From: Pseudomonas sp. CFII64
GTDB lineage: Bacteria; Pseudomonadota; Gammaproteobacteria; Pseudomonadales; Pseudomonadaceae
Assembly (NCBI RefSeq): GCF_000416235.1
Contig: NZ_ATLO01000004.1
Location: forward strand, 186,001 to 250,000
Length of the DNA stretch: 64,000 nt
Reading direction: 5' to 3'
Part shown: piece after piece, positions 29,478 through 38,419 of the stretch
Position numbering within the stretch: position 1 is the first letter of the stretch
How the letters are laid out: each line of letters begins with the position of its first letter
Program-made: the position numbers and the translations under genes
Notes under the pieces: generated by a model
Database searches by the model: none
Seen by the model: only the letters and a program-made list of their open reading frames with translations
What the model was told of the DNA's origin: nothing

Positions 29478-29659
29478 GGCTGCCTCTATTTCCTTTGCGG
29501 GCTTGAACGGTTGAGCGCCAGATTCGGCAAAAAGTTCAGCAGCACCGCTCAGCCGCCACGGCTGAACGGCCAGCGTCGGCGCGGGTCACAACCCTCAGTA
29601 GCAAGCCTGATGGCGGGACGTCACGGGCCATTTATCCACGCTGGATGGAGGTAAGAACA

Positions 29660-30055
29660 ATGGAAAAGCCTTATGACTGGGACCTTATCGAACGTCTGCT
29701 GCACGAAGTGCAAAACAGCGCCGACGACAGCTTCAAACCGCGCAAATACGCCGAGGAACACGCGGCCGCTAAGGCTGCGGATGGCGAAGCAGTCGGCAAT
29801 CTTGATCACCTGAAAGCCATTGCCGGTGAATACGAAGCATTGCTGCTCAGTCGCGGTTTTATCCAGCCGCGTCGGGAAGAAGAGGGTGGCAACGGTGAAA
29901 ACTTCGTCCTCAGCCCGCGCGGTGCAAGCCTGCTGGCGTTGATCGACAGCAGCATCCCTGGCAACGACCATCCGCGTCAGGTGCTGGACGACCAGGAAGA
30001 TCCGCTGGATCCGGTAACGTTCGAGGAAGTCGCGGCCAAGGCGCAGATTGCCTGA
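29660..30055 (+). CDS. Probable DUF2513-type small regulator or phage-like protein
   Basis: Protein of 131 residues. The N-terminal WDLIERLLHEVQ stretch and the later YEALLLSRGFIQPRR and LSPRGASLLALID segments follow the DUF2513 pattern, a winged-helix-like fold of unknown role. The start is set at 29660, eight bases after GGAGGT, instead of the ATG at 29645 that overlaps that site. Not secreted. The gene stands alone, between a divergent small protein gene and a REPIN. DUF2513 membership is my reading of the pattern and is not certain. Confidence 0.65.
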   Translation: MEKPYDWDLIERLLHEVQNSADDSFKPRKYAEEHAAAKAADGEAVGNLDHLKAIAGEYEALLLSRGFIQPRREEEGGNGENFVLSPRGASLLALIDSSIPGNDHPRQVLDDQEDPLDPVTFEEVAAKAQIA

Positions 30056-30069
30056 GTTGTACCGGCCTC

Positions 30070-30141
30070 GTAGGACCGGCTTCAGCCGGGAGGGCGTATG
30101 GGACCTGGATTGATGGCTCTCGCGGCTAAAGCCGCTCCTAC
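30070..30141. repeat. REPIN, family C
   Basis: Left arm GTAGGACCGGCTTCAGCC; right arm GGCTAAAGCCGCTCCTAC, a hybrid that carries the CTCCTAC end of family B. Confidence 0.75.
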
Positions 30142-30168
30142 GAGGCGAGGTTACCCCGGGCGTGATTG

Positions 30169-31038
30169 CTAGGCAGCCTTCGCCGCTTTCAGGCAGCTCA
30201 AGTCAGTGAAGTCCTTGCGTGTGCTGGCAATTTTCTCCAGCAATTGCTGACGCTGGTCCGGGCTGCTTTGTGCGATCAGGTCCACCAGCAAGGCAATCGC
30301 GGCTTTTTCGGTCTGGTCATACGCCACGCGGTATTGCGGCGTCCAGAACGTTTCCCGATCCTGCAACAGCTTGGCGATTTTCTCCGGGAAGTCGCTGGCC
30401 TGGCGATTCTGCACAGTGTTCACAAACAGCGCCTGCCAATGGGCGCGGTTGTCCAGCCAGGCGCGGTTCTGTTCCCCCAGCGAAGTTGACCAGCTCTGCA
30501 CGCGCTGTTTCTGCGCGGCATTGAGCGAGCCGAGCCATGGGCTCAAGCGTTTTTCCATGCGTTCAGCGCGTTCGCTGATCTGCTTGTCCAGCGGCTGCTT
30601 GAGGTATTCATCCTCGCGATTGCGACGATCCTTGGCGAATGTCTCCTGCATCTCCGCGACCTGCTTGTCGTCGAGCTGCGCCAGAAGCTCCACGGCGGAC
30701 GGTGTGATCTGGCGGGAGATCTGGGCAATGGCTTGCTTGGCTTCTTCAGTGCGCGCGCGCAGTTCCGGTTCGGTCACCTGATTGCTCTCGACCATGTCTT
30801 CCAGGCGATCCAGCCAGGTGAGGTAGCCGGGCAATTGGGTGCTGCAATGCCAGCTCAGATGCTCCTTGAGCCGCTCGCTCAGCCAACCCTTCTGTGTGGA
30901 ATTCATCCCCAGGTAGTCATTGAGCGACCAGGGAATGATGACGTCCAGATTCCGATAAGCGAGCCCGATGCGAGTGCATCCGCCCAGCACAAACAGCGCC
31001 ATCAACAACGTAATGAAGGCTTTGAACGGGGTGCGCAT
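30169..31038 (-). CDS. DUF6279 family lipoprotein
   Basis: Protein of 289 residues with a lipoprotein signal (MRTPFKAFITLLMALFVLGG then Cys; lipobox LGGC). The mature part is long, helical and charged with many Gln/Arg/Glu residues, and the sequence NLDVIIPWSLNDYLGM near residue 30 is typical of DUF6279 proteins in Pseudomonas. Function is unknown; it should be anchored in the outer membrane facing the periplasm. GAGGAG lies seven bases before the ATG. Confidence 0.85.
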   Translation of the reverse strand: MRTPFKAFITLLMALFVLGGCTRIGLAYRNLDVIIPWSLNDYLGMNSTQKGWLSERLKEHLSWHCSTQLPGYLTWLDRLEDMVESNQVTEPELRARTEEAKQAIAQISRQITPSAVELLAQLDDKQVAEMQETFAKDRRNREDEYLKQPLDKQISERAERMEKRLSPWLGSLNAAQKQRVQSWSTSLGEQNRAWLDNRAHWQALFVNTVQNRQASDFPEKIAKLLQDRETFWTPQYRVAYDQTEKAAIALLVDLIAQSSPDQRQQLLEKIASTRKDFTDLSCLKAAKAA

Positions 31039-31100
31039 GAAGACTCCTCGATTGACCTGCTTATCCTGTAGAGCGGGCCTGAGGATAGCAGTTCAGTCAA

Positions 31101-31826
31101 TCAGAAGAACGCGCGCACGGCCTTGACGGTGAAGGTGCCTTCGCACTGCGGATTGTGGCCGCTGTAGGCGCTGCAATCACTGCCGCTCAGGCTGGAGCCG
31201 CTGTAGATCAGGTTCATGTCGATGCCCATCCACGGCCGTGTGATGTTCAGTGACCAGTCGTTGAACATGCTGACCATGCCGCCATCGGTGATCTGCTGCG
31301 GCGTATCGAACTGATGATTGGCGTATTGCATGCGCACGCCGATGCCCAGCCGCTCGATACCGCCCAGATCAACGAACAGGGTGCTGTCGCGACGGCCGAC
31401 GTCGTTGCTGAACGCGGCGCCGACGCGACTGTTCAGCACGCGCAGGCCGGCGTAGAACTCATGGCTGTCCAGTTGGCTGGTGTCGGGGTAGCTGTAGCGA
31501 ATGATGCCCATCTCGTAGCCGAGGGTTTTGTCGAAGGGCTTCTTGAAACCCATGTACGAATCGACTTCCAGCGTGGTGTCGTCCGTAATGCCGACGCTGG
31601 GTGTCCACTGTCCGACGTAGAAGCCACTTTCGTGGGTCAGGTCCAGGCCGCCATGAAACGAGCCGCTGCCGTTTGGCGTGACCAGGCCCTGGGCCATGCT
31701 GCGCGCGGGCGAAGTGCCGAGTTTGAGATCGAAGGCACCCAATTCCCGCTCCAGAACCTGGGCAGAAGCGGACTGACAGATGACAACGACGCCCAGTGAC
31801 AGGACGTATTGACGAATATTGAGCAT
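31101..31826 (-). CDS. TorF-family putative porin (Gcw_chp type)
   Basis: Protein of 241 residues with a signal peptide (MLNIRQYVLSLGVVVICQSA, cleavage after SAQ or nearby). The mature part is a beta-barrel pattern: SGSFHGGLDLTHESGFYVGQ, VDSYMGFKKPFDKTLGYEMG and a C-terminal Phe. This matches the TorF/Gcw_chp outer-membrane family; the substrate is unknown. GGGAG lies seven bases before the ATG. It stands 62 bases upstream of the DUF6279 lipoprotein gene in the same direction, so both may be co-transcribed. Confidence 0.8.
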   Translation of the reverse strand: MLNIRQYVLSLGVVVICQSASAQVLERELGAFDLKLGTSPARSMAQGLVTPNGSGSFHGGLDLTHESGFYVGQWTPSVGITDDTTLEVDSYMGFKKPFDKTLGYEMGIIRYSYPDTSQLDSHEFYAGLRVLNSRVGAAFSNDVGRRDSTLFVDLGGIERLGIGVRMQYANHQFDTPQQITDGGMVSMFNDWSLNITRPWMGIDMNLIYSGSSLSGSDCSAYSGHNPQCEGTFTVKAVRAFF

Positions 31827-31984
31827 GAGCTCACTCCCGGGGTTGAGGAGTGGGATTGGAGCAGTCGTATCGAAAACGGCGCTTCGGCAAATTGCCGGCG
31901 ACCCAACAGAAACCGCGAGCTAGAGCCTCGCAAGCATACCGGCGAATGCGCGCGGGATCAGACCGTTCGTCGATCCGCGCACTA

Positions 31985-32497
31985 TCAGTTGGAAGCGGTG
32001 GTCTGCGGCGAGGGAATAATCAGGCCGCGAATCACCACCAACGCTTGCTCGAAAGACGGATAGCCGCTCTTGGCGACATCCAGTTCGGCGTAGTCGGCGC
32101 GGTAGCGTTCAGACTGTTTCTGGTCGCTCATGCTCAGCTGTTGCGCGAGCAGGGCAATGGCCAGCGGGTGCTTGCTGCGGGCAGCATCCTGGAGCAATTC
32201 GATAACGCGTGGCTGGTCCCGTTGTTGACGAATCAGCAGCACGGCCTGGTAGAACTCGGCTTCACCGGAGGCGTCGTCGATGCCGGCACGGCGCAGCATG
32301 GCTTCAGCCAGTTCATAATTCTCCCGGTCGGCTTCACTGATCAACAGCTTGGCCTGCAGCATGTCGTTTTGGTACAGCAAGTGTTGTTCACGACAGGCGC
32401 TGCCTGCGGGGTAACCGTCATTGAGCGTGTCGTCGCAGCCGTGCGATGCACAACCACCCAGACAAATCAGTGCGCCGAAAAGCATCCAGTTCTTCAT
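31985..32497 (-). CDS. Putative lipoprotein with helical repeats, unknown function
   Basis: Protein of 170 residues from the ATG at 32497. Lipoprotein signal MKNWMLFGALICLGGC with lipobox LGGC. The mature part has three cysteines early (SHGCDD, SACRE) and then helix pairs resembling Sel1/TPR-like repeats (YELAEAMLRRAGIDDASGEA, HPLAIALLAQQLSMSD). The frame extends to a TTG at 32512, but the ATG fits the signal sequence better. Upstream 31827-31984 (158 bases) separates it from the TorF gene. I cannot assign a function. Confidence 0.7.
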   Translation of the reverse strand: MKNWMLFGALICLGGCASHGCDDTLNDGYPAGSACREQHLLYQNDMLQAKLLISEADRENYELAEAMLRRAGIDDASGEAEFYQAVLLIRQQRDQPRVIELLQDAARSKHPLAIALLAQQLSMSDQKQSERYRADYAELDVAKSGYPSFEQALVVIRGLIIPSPQTTASN

Positions 32498-32690
32498 TCG
32501 TGCATTCCGCAAAGGGGTCTGGCTCCAAGGGCTTCATCCTGCCCGTCGCAGCGTCAGTACGCAACGAGCTGAGCACCAAAATGGTATGCCAGGAGGCTGA
32601 GCGAGGAGTCTAGCTGATGCAGCGAAGGATCAATCCACTAGCGCCCTGATAATCAAAGCGCATAGAGATCGACAACTGGAGCGGGGAAAA

Positions 32691-32870
32691 TTACTTTTTG
32701 CCGAGGGTGATTTGCTTGGATGGGCCGAAAGTCTGGCCGCTGACGCCTTTGGCGATTTCCTGGATTTCACCACCGGACTTCAGAAAAGCAGCAATCTGGG
32801 CGTTGATCGAATCGCTCGTTTCAACGGCTGGAGCTGGCTTTGCTTTGGAGTTGGATGCTTTTACGCGCAT
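32691..32870 (-). CDS. Small conserved protein, unknown function
   Basis: Protein of 59 residues starting MRVKASNSKAKPAPAVE, followed by DSINAQIAAFLKSGGEIQ and ending QTFGPSKQITLGKK. An earlier ATG at 32879 (62 residues) is possible: AGG lies three bases before it and twelve before 32870, so the start is unsettled. The basic, flexible N-terminus and short helix could suit a nucleic-acid or ribosome-associated protein, but this is only a guess. The gene lies in AT-rich surroundings unlike the neighbours. Confidence 0.6.
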   Translation of the reverse strand: MRVKASNSKAKPAPAVETSDSINAQIAAFLKSGGEIQEIAKGVSGQTFGPSKQITLGKK

Positions 32871-33195
32871 GGCTGCCATTAACCTATATAAACTTGATAC
32901 GGCCAGCAATTGTATATGAATGGCTTGACAATTGCTTTAAAAATATAGCCCTAAAAGCTGTGCCCCTCGCGCAGACAATTATTTATATGGGCGGATAATT
33001 AGCTCGCTAACTTGCTGTTTTGCTGCTGAAAAGTTGTTTTTGGCCGGAATCTGGCAGGACAAAAACTGCGATGGCGGGCTGAATCAGTCTGACGAATGGG
33101 GAACAAATTGTTGATTTGCGATGGGTTCCAGCGCGTCGCGATCCTGATCGGCAAACTCGGGTAGAATGTCGCCCACGTAATGAGGGTATTTGGAA
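32871..33195. other. AT-rich divergent promoter region
   Basis: No gene is visible in this 325-base stretch. It contains an 8-bp inverted repeat, GCAATTGT at 32906-32913 and ACAATTGC at 32928-32935 with a 14-base spacer, placed where an operator of the minus-strand small gene would be. A TAGAAT hexamer at 33162-33167 is a good -10 candidate for cvfB, though I see no convincing -35 box. Confidence 0.4.
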
Positions 33196-34032
33196 ATGGC
33201 GTTAATCGGGCGTTACAACAGCTTGCAAGTCGTGAAACACACTAACTTTGGTCTGTATCTGGATGGCGGGGCGGATGGCGAAATCCTGCTGCCCAACCGT
33301 TATATCCCCAAGGATATTCCCAGCGAAGACGAAGACTGGCTCAACGTTTTCGTTTATCTGGACAGCGAAGACAAGCTGTTGGCTACCACTGAAACACCCA
33401 AGGTTCAGGTCGGTGAATTCGCCAGCCTGAAAGTCGTTGAGGTCAACAGCATTGGCGTGTTCCTCGATTGGGGCCTGCCCAAGGATTTGCTGCTGCCGTA
33501 CTCGGAAGAGAAGCGCACGTTGCAGGCCGGTGATTATTGCGTGGTGCATGTCTACCTGGACAAACACACCCGCCGCATCACCGCGACCGCGCGCCTGGAC
33601 CGATATCTGGACAATACGCCCGCCACCTATACCGTTGGCCAGGAAGTCGATTTGCTGGTCGCCGAAGCCACCGATATGGGCTTCAAGGCGATCATCAACA
33701 ACAAACACTGGGGCTTGATCCACAAGAACGAAGTGTTCAAGTTCATGCGTGCCGGCAAGCAGGAAAAGGGTTTCATCAAGGAAATCCGTACCGACGGCAA
33801 TCTCAGCCTGAGCCTGCAACCGGTCGGCGCGGAAGCCTCCAGCAGCCTCAACTCGAAAATCCTCAGCAAGCTGCGGGAAAACAACGGCACGCTGCCCGTC
33901 AGCGACAAGAGCGATCCGCAGGTCATCAGCGGTTTGTTCGGCGTCAGCAAAGGCAACTTCAAAAAAGCCATTGGCGCCCTTTATAAGTCGGGCCAGATCG
34001 TGATTCACGCCGATCGTATCGATCTGGTGTGA
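33196..34032 (+). CDS. cvfB: S1-domain RNA-binding regulator, CvfB family
   Basis: Protein of 278 residues matching CvfB/YitL: tandem S1-like OB-fold segments (GRYNSLQVVKHTNFGLYLDG; VGEFASLKVVEVNSIGVFLD; VGQEVDLLVAEATDMGFKAI) and a C-terminal winged-helix part (DPQVISGLFGVSKGNFKKAI). In Staphylococcus the family binds RNA and affects virulence gene expression; the role in Pseudomonas is unknown. The ATG at 33196 has GAGGGT eight bases upstream; the in-frame TTG two codons earlier is less likely. Confidence 0.88.
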   Translation: MALIGRYNSLQVVKHTNFGLYLDGGADGEILLPNRYIPKDIPSEDEDWLNVFVYLDSEDKLLATTETPKVQVGEFASLKVVEVNSIGVFLDWGLPKDLLLPYSEEKRTLQAGDYCVVHVYLDKHTRRITATARLDRYLDNTPATYTVGQEVDLLVAEATDMGFKAIINNKHWGLIHKNEVFKFMRAGKQEKGFIKEIRTDGNLSLSLQPVGAEASSSLNSKILSKLRENNGTLPVSDKSDPQVISGLFGVSKGNFKKAIGALYKSGQIVIHADRIDLV

Positions 34033-34049
34033 TCTCGCGTGATGGTTCT

Positions 34050-34126
34050 GTAGGACCGGCTTCAGCCGGGAGGGCTTGAGTTCTGGCGACGCAGTTGTTG
34101 CGTCTCCCGGCTAAAGCCGATCCTAC
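34050..34126. repeat. REPIN, family C
   Basis: Left arm GTAGGACCGGCTTCAGCC from 34050; right arm GGCTAAAGCCGATCCTAC ending 34126. Confidence 0.8.
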
Positions 34127-34250
34127 GGATCCTACGGCGCGCATAGTCGTCGCGCAGAAATTTCACTGCACCGGGACATTGTGTCCGCAATCAGGGTCTG
34201 ACCTTTTCAGCAGTCCCTGCGCGCAATCGCGTTTAAAAAACGGATGACCC

Positions 34251-34652
34251 ATGAAAAGAAATCTGACGGCTTACCTGAGCACATTGGTGGCGTTCCTGAT
34301 CCTTGATGGTATCTGGCTCGGTTTGCTGATGGGCCCGACTTACCGCAGCTGGCTCGGTTCGATCATGGTCGACAAGCCTGTGGCGGGGCCGGCGGTGGTG
34401 TTTTACCTGTTGTATACGGCGGGGCTGGTGTATTTCGCGGTGCAATCGGCCTTGCGTCGCCACAGCCTGACCCATGCGATCAAGCGCGGCGCGATGCTGG
34501 GGTTGGTGGCGTACGGCACGTATGACTTGAGCAACTGGGCCACGTTGCAGGGCTGGCCAGCGCAGATGGCGTTGGTGGATCTGGCGTGGGGAACCGTGGC
34601 ATCAAGCGTTGCGGCGACGGTCGGTTACCTGGTGGCGAAACGTCTGGCGTAA
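34251..34652 (+). CDS. DUF2177 family inner-membrane protein
   Basis: Protein of 133 residues with about four membrane helices (LSTLVAFLILDGIWLGLLMG; GPAVVFYLLYTAGLVYFAVQ; GAMLGLVAYGTYDLSNWATL; LAWGTVASSVAATVGYLVA). The conserved YDLSNWATL and DLAWG motifs are characteristic of DUF2177. Function unknown. The ATG at 34251 is preceded by a GGATGACCC stretch, a weak ribosome binding site. Convergent with the next gene. Confidence 0.85.
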   Translation: MKRNLTAYLSTLVAFLILDGIWLGLLMGPTYRSWLGSIMVDKPVAGPAVVFYLLYTAGLVYFAVQSALRRHSLTHAIKRGAMLGLVAYGTYDLSNWATLQGWPAQMALVDLAWGTVASSVAATVGYLVAKRLA

Positions 34653-34661
34653 AGCCGTCGC

Positions 34662-34694
34662 GCCTGCTCGTAGCCGCAGCGGCAACGAGCAGGC
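34662..34694. terminator. Stem-loop between convergent genes, REP-like
   Basis: GCCTGCTCGT (34662-34671) is fully complementary to 34685-34694, with a GCCGC/GGC inner pairing. No T-run follows on either strand, so it is either a weak bidirectional terminator or another REP-type palindrome. Confidence 0.45.
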
Positions 34695-34702
34695 TCGCTA
34701 CA

Positions 34703-35083
34703 TCAAGGTTGCAGGAACCCGGCAAAGCTCAGGTTCGCGCCGTCCGGGCGCACGTCCTTGAGGAATGAATCCTTGTCGGCGCTCAACTCCAGGCTCACGG
34801 TTGATTTGCGTTTGCCTCGGTTGCGCACCACCAGGCCTTCCATGTGGTCGCGCAGAAACACCGTGGTGACCTTCAGATGCAGCAACTGGTCGGTGCTGGG
34901 CGTGTGCAGCAGCAGATGAACCCATTCGTATTGACCCACAGCCAGGCGGCCGAGCGGCAGATCGAACCACCAGATGTTCTTGTTGGTGTTCAACGCCGTG
35001 AAGTGGGTGTTGTTGGTGCCGAGCACGGCCCCGCCCAGTTCCAGATTGCGGCGTGCGATGGCCTGCTTTTTATCGAGTTTCAT
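34703..35083 (-). CDS. Conserved hypothetical protein
   Basis: Protein of 126 residues, no signal peptide or membrane helix. Start MKLDKKQAIARRNLELGGAV; the body is mixed alpha/beta with an unusual Trp/Asn-rich segment (NTNKNIWWFDLPLGRLAVGQ) and a basic VVRNRGKRKSTVSL stretch. I do not recognise a family. It is convergent with the DUF2177 gene and divergent from csbD across 260 bases. Confidence 0.65.
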   Translation of the reverse strand: MKLDKKQAIARRNLELGGAVLGTNNTHFTALNTNKNIWWFDLPLGRLAVGQYEWVHLLLHTPSTDQLLHLKVTTVFLRDHMEGLVVRNRGKRKSTVSLELSADKDSFLKDVRPDGANLSFAGFLQP

Positions 35084-35343
35084 AATGTTCCTGTGGATCT
35101 GAATAGTCGGCGCACTGACCCGAGTCAGCGCAGCCTGATTGCGTGCCGCATTCTCGGGGGTTGCCGGGCAAACTTAAAGTCAAACTTGCGGCCTGTCCGG
35201 AAAAAACACGGCAATTTCCTCATCCTGGCCGGGCTGACCAGCGGCAGCGCAGCGGGTAAAAATAATTGAAACTCTGCGCAAAGGCGGCGGGTCAATCTTT
35301 ATGTCGAGGTTACGACACCCGAATTTTACTCTGGAGAGTACCT

Positions 35344-35535
35344 ATGAGCAGCACTGGCGATAAAGTTAAAGGCATGGCTAACGAAGCTGTTGGCAACGTC
35401 AAGCAAGGTGTTGGTAAAGCTACCGACAACTCCAAACTGCGTGCAGAAGGCAAGGCTCAGGAAATCAAAGGCGAAACCCAACAAGCGGTAGGCAAAGCCA
35501 AAGACGCTGTGAAAAAGGGCGTCGACAAGGCATGA
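35344..35535 (+). CDS. CsbD-like general stress protein
   Basis: Protein of 63 residues with the CsbD pattern: [33 protein letters not shown], and alternating Lys/Ala helices ([16 protein letters not shown]). CsbD proteins are small, unstructured or helical and accumulate in stress or stationary phase; the molecular function is unknown. The start at 35344 follows GGAG eight bases upstream; the frame is open upstream but without family similarity. Alone in its transcript. Confidence 0.88.
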   Translation: MSSTGDKVKGMANEAVGNVKQGVGKATDNSKLRAEGKAQEIKGETQQAVGKAKDAVKKGVDKA

Positions 35536-35577
35536 AGCTATCGGTCCCGAATCGGTATTCGGGGTTGATACTTAAAT

Positions 35578-35601
35578 AACGGTCATCCTCGGATGGCCGT
35601 T
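35578..35601 (+). terminator. Stem-loop after csbD
   Basis: AACGGTCATCC (35578-35588) pairs with GGATGGCCGTT (35591-35601) with one G-U pair. Only TATCAT follows, so it may act as a weak terminator or mRNA end stabiliser. Confidence 0.45.
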
Positions 35602-35768
35602 ATCATGTCCGGCATGGCTGATTTGAAACTTTCCTGTCGGACAGACGGTCAATTAAGCTCTGAAACGCCTGCCAGTGCGGCAGGATTATTGGTCAACGCA
35701 GAACTGCCGAATGTGAACTGGTCGTTTCGGCACTCCAGTTTTCAGCACCATTAAGCGAAGGAAACGCC

Positions 35769-36731
35769 ATGATTTTTTCGGAATTGCGCAAACTTTCGCC
35801 GTTCAAGGTGATGGTGCGGACCGTCAGCGAGTTCCTCGACGATGAAATGTCGACCTACGCGTCGGCATTGGCGTACCAGATGCTGTTTTCATTATTTCCT
35901 TTCCTGTTGTTTCTGATCGCCTTGATCGGCTTCCTGCATCTCCCCGATTTTTTCTCCTGGTTGCGCCTGCAATCGGAGCTGGTTTTGCCGCCCCAGGCGC
36001 TGGAACAGGTCAACCCCGTCATCGACCAACTGCAACAGTCCAAGGGCGGTCTGCTGTCCATTGGTATCTTCATCGCGTTGTGGACCGCGTCGGCAGGCGT
36101 GCGCCTGATGATGAGCGCCATGAACGCCGCGTATGACGTGGTCGAGGGCCGGCCGGTCTGGAAACGCATTCCGTTGTCAGTGCTCTACACCGTCGGCATT
36201 GCCCTGATGTTGCTGGTAGCGGCGGCGCTGATGGTCACCGGCCCACAAGTCATGAACTGGCTGGCCTCGCAGATCGGCATGGAAGACTTCATTGTCACCT
36301 TGTGGACGATCCTGCGCTGGCCGCTGATCGTCTTGCTGCTGATGGTGTCAGTGGCACTGATTTATTACGTCATGCCCGACGTAAAACAAGAGTTTCGCTT
36401 CATTACGCCCGGTTCTGTGCTTGCGGTGGTGGTGTGGATCATCGCGTCGCTGGGCTTCGGTTATTACGTCAAGACCTTCGCTGACTACAACGCCATGTAC
36501 GGCAGCATCGGGGCGATCATTGTGCTGTTGCTGTATTTCTATATTTCGGCGGCGGTGCTGTTACTGGGCGCGGAAATGAATGCGGTGGTCGAGCACATGT
36601 CCTCCGAAGGCAAGGACGTTGGCGAGAAAGAAGCGGGCGATGGTGGCGTCGCGTCCACCGAGAAGCAGCACGTTTCCGGGCTGGGTCGCGACCATTCGGT
36701 GCCGCTGCCCGCCAAGGCCGACGAATCCTGA
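35769..36731 (+). CDS. YihY/virulence factor BrkB family membrane protein
   Basis: Protein of 320 residues with six predicted membrane helices and the BrkB signature regions (DDEMSTYASALAYQMLFSLF; GGLLSIGIFIALWTASAGVR; NAMYGSIGAIIVLLLYFYIS). The soluble tail (about 280-320) is charged. The family was once called ribonuclease BN by mistake; its actual function is unsettled. AAGGAA lies seven bases before the ATG. The deformylase gene follows after 45 bases and may share the transcript. Confidence 0.88.
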   Translation: MIFSELRKLSPFKVMVRTVSEFLDDEMSTYASALAYQMLFSLFPFLLFLIALIGFLHLPDFFSWLRLQSELVLPPQALEQVNPVIDQLQQSKGGLLSIGIFIALWTASAGVRLMMSAMNAAYDVVEGRPVWKRIPLSVLYTVGIALMLLVAAALMVTGPQVMNWLASQIGMEDFIVTLWTILRWPLIVLLLMVSVALIYYVMPDVKQEFRFITPGSVLAVVVWIIASLGFGYYVKTFADYNAMYGSIGAIIVLLLYFYISAAVLLLGAEMNAVVEHMSSEGKDVGEKEAGDGGVASTEKQHVSGLGRDHSVPLPAKADES

Positions 36732-36776
36732 GCAGAGCTGTGGCAGGATGACGTTTTCGTTGAAGGAGGCCGATGC

Positions 36777-37316
36777 ATGATCCGCGACATTCTCAAAATG
36801 GGCGATGAGCGTTTGTTACGCATCGCCCCGGCTGTGCCCGAAGCGATGTTCGGTACTGCTGAGCTCAAGACCCTGATTGCCGACATGTTTGAAACCATGG
36901 AAAGCGTCGGCGGCGTAGGACTGGCGGCGCCGCAGATTGGCGTCGACCTGCAGTTGGTGATCTTTGGTTTCGAAAGCAGCGAACGCTACCCGGACGCTGA
37001 AGCGGTGCCGCAAACCATCCTGCTCAATCCGCTGATCACACCGTTAAGCCCGGCCCTCGAAGAAGGTTGGGAAGGCTGCCTGTCGGTGCCCGGTCTGCGT
37101 GGCGCTGTTGAGCGTTATCAAAGCATTCGCTACGAAGGCTTCGATCCCGAGGGGCAACCCATTCAGCGTATTGCCCACGGCTTTCACGCTCGAGTGGTGC
37201 AACACGAGTGCGATCATCTGATCGGCCGCTTGTACCCTTCGCGCATTACCGATTTCAGCAAGTTCGGGTTCATGGACGTGATGTTTCCGGACATGGACCC
37301 GAATGCCGATGAATGA
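36777..37316 (+). CDS. def: Peptide deformylase
   Basis: Protein of 179 residues with all three deformylase motifs: [10 protein letters not shown] (47-56), EGCLSVPG with metal ligand Cys101, and QHECDHL with ligands His143 and His147 around catalytic Glu144. It removes the formyl group from new proteins in the cytosol. The context (next to brkB, not with fmt/rsmB) suggests a second, non-housekeeping copy, which is common in Pseudomonas. GGAGG lies upstream of the ATG. The stop is one base from the end of the convergent methyltransferase gene. Confidence 0.92.
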   Translation: MIRDILKMGDERLLRIAPAVPEAMFGTAELKTLIADMFETMESVGGVGLAAPQIGVDLQLVIFGFESSERYPDAEAVPQTILLNPLITPLSPALEEGWEGCLSVPGLRGAVERYQSIRYEGFDPEGQPIQRIAHGFHARVVQHECDHLIGRLYPSRITDFSKFGFMDVMFPDMDPNADE

Positions 37317-37317
37317 C

Positions 37318-38145
37318 TCAGTGACCCGCCGGTTTGATAAAACGTAGCGTCAGCCGGTCGGATTCGCCGATTGCCGCGTACTTGGCGCGGTCCTGATCAC
37401 CCAGCCGGAAGGTGGGTGGCAAGGTCCAGACGCCTTGGGCGTAATCCTTGGTGTCCTTGGGATTGGCGTTGATTTCACTCTGGCCTGCCAGCTCGAACCC
37501 CGCATCCTTCGCCAGTTTCACGATGTAATCCGTCGGCAGGTAACCGCTCTGCTTGATTGCCTCCACGGAAGCCCCGTCCTTGGCGCGGTGATCCACCACC
37601 CCCAATGTGCCGCCCGGTTTCAGCACGGCGTAAAAGGCCTTGAACATCGCCGGCGCATCGTCGGCCAGCACCCAGTTATGCACGTTGCGAAAGGTCAATA
37701 CTGTGTCCGCTGAGGCCGGTTTGCCGAACGTCGGAGTTTGCGGGTCGTAGTCGATGACCTGCGCTTTGCCGTAATGGAGCGGATCAGCAGCGAATTTCTG
37801 TTGCAGGCTGTCGGCGGCCTTGCGTGCGTAATCACTGGCTGCCGGATCGACCACCGCGGCGATGTACTGGCCGCGATCCTTGAGCAGCGGCGCCAGCAGT
37901 TCGCTGTACCAACCGTTGCCGGGGGTGATTTCGATCAGGGTTTGCTCGGGCCGCAAGCCGAAGAACTGCAGGGTTTGCTGCGGATGACGATAGCCATCAC
38001 GCGCGCTGTTTTGCGGGGCCCGCCAGTCGCCTTTCAACACCTCGGCGAATTGAGCGTCGGTGACAGTAGAAACGGGCGCGGCAGCCATAGCCAGCGGAGT
38101 GGCCAACACACCGAGTAAAGAACAGGCGATAAGCGCAGATTTCAT
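37318..38145 (-). CDS. Exported class I SAM-dependent methyltransferase-like protein
   Basis: Protein of 275 residues from the ATG at 38145 (AAGGA seven bases upstream). It begins with a clear signal peptide (MKSALIACSLLGVLATPLAM, cleavage near AMA-AAP). The rest is a Rossmann methyltransferase: motif I appears as LIEITPGNGWYSELLAPLL, followed by AAVVDPAA, TVLTFRNVHNW and LKPGGTLGVVDHR. This resembles the COG4798 'predicted methyltransferase' group. How a periplasmic protein would get S-adenosylmethionine is unclear. A longer open frame reaches 38466 but overlaps a REPIN and is not real. Confidence 0.8.
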   Translation of the reverse strand: MKSALIACSLLGVLATPLAMAAAPVSTVTDAQFAEVLKGDWRAPQNSARDGYRHPQQTLQFFGLRPEQTLIEITPGNGWYSELLAPLLKDRGQYIAAVVDPAASDYARKAADSLQQKFAADPLHYGKAQVIDYDPQTPTFGKPASADTVLTFRNVHNWVLADDAPAMFKAFYAVLKPGGTLGVVDHRAKDGASVEAIKQSGYLPTDYIVKLAKDAGFELAGQSEINANPKDTKDYAQGVWTLPPTFRLGDQDRAKYAAIGESDRLTLRFIKPAGH

Positions 38146-38263
38146 GGTCCGTCCTTGAGGCTTGAAAAGGTCAGGCCGCAGGCTAGCACGGGGTTTTGCG
38201 GGGCGGATCACACATTTTGTGCAGTGGTTAGTGCTGGATGATCTATGGGCGAAGGGACCTGCC

Positions 38264-38404
38264 GTAGGAGCGAATTTATTCGCGAGGTGGTCGCACAGAT
38301 TCGCCTTGATCCCGTTGGAGCGAGGCTTGCCCGCGAATCGATCTTTCAGGCGCCGAAGAAGGGCTGGACGTTCCGGCCCCTTCGCGGGCAAGCCTCGCTC
38401 CAAC
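38264..38404. repeat. Single family-B REP followed by a family-A REPIN
   Basis: A family-B unit (GTAGGAGCGAATTTATTCGC, 38264-38283) is followed by a complete family-A REPIN at 38314-38404 with arms starting GTTGGAGCGAGGCTTGCC. Both lie between convergent-to-tandem genes; no coding frame in this stretch is credible. Confidence 0.75.
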
Positions 38405-38419
38405 AGAGCTGGGTAGCAT

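Noticed and set aside
35267..35340. AlgU-type promoter before csbD
   Set aside because: GAAACT and a TCAAT-like element are present, but spacing (18) and sequence deviate too much from the consensus to claim it.
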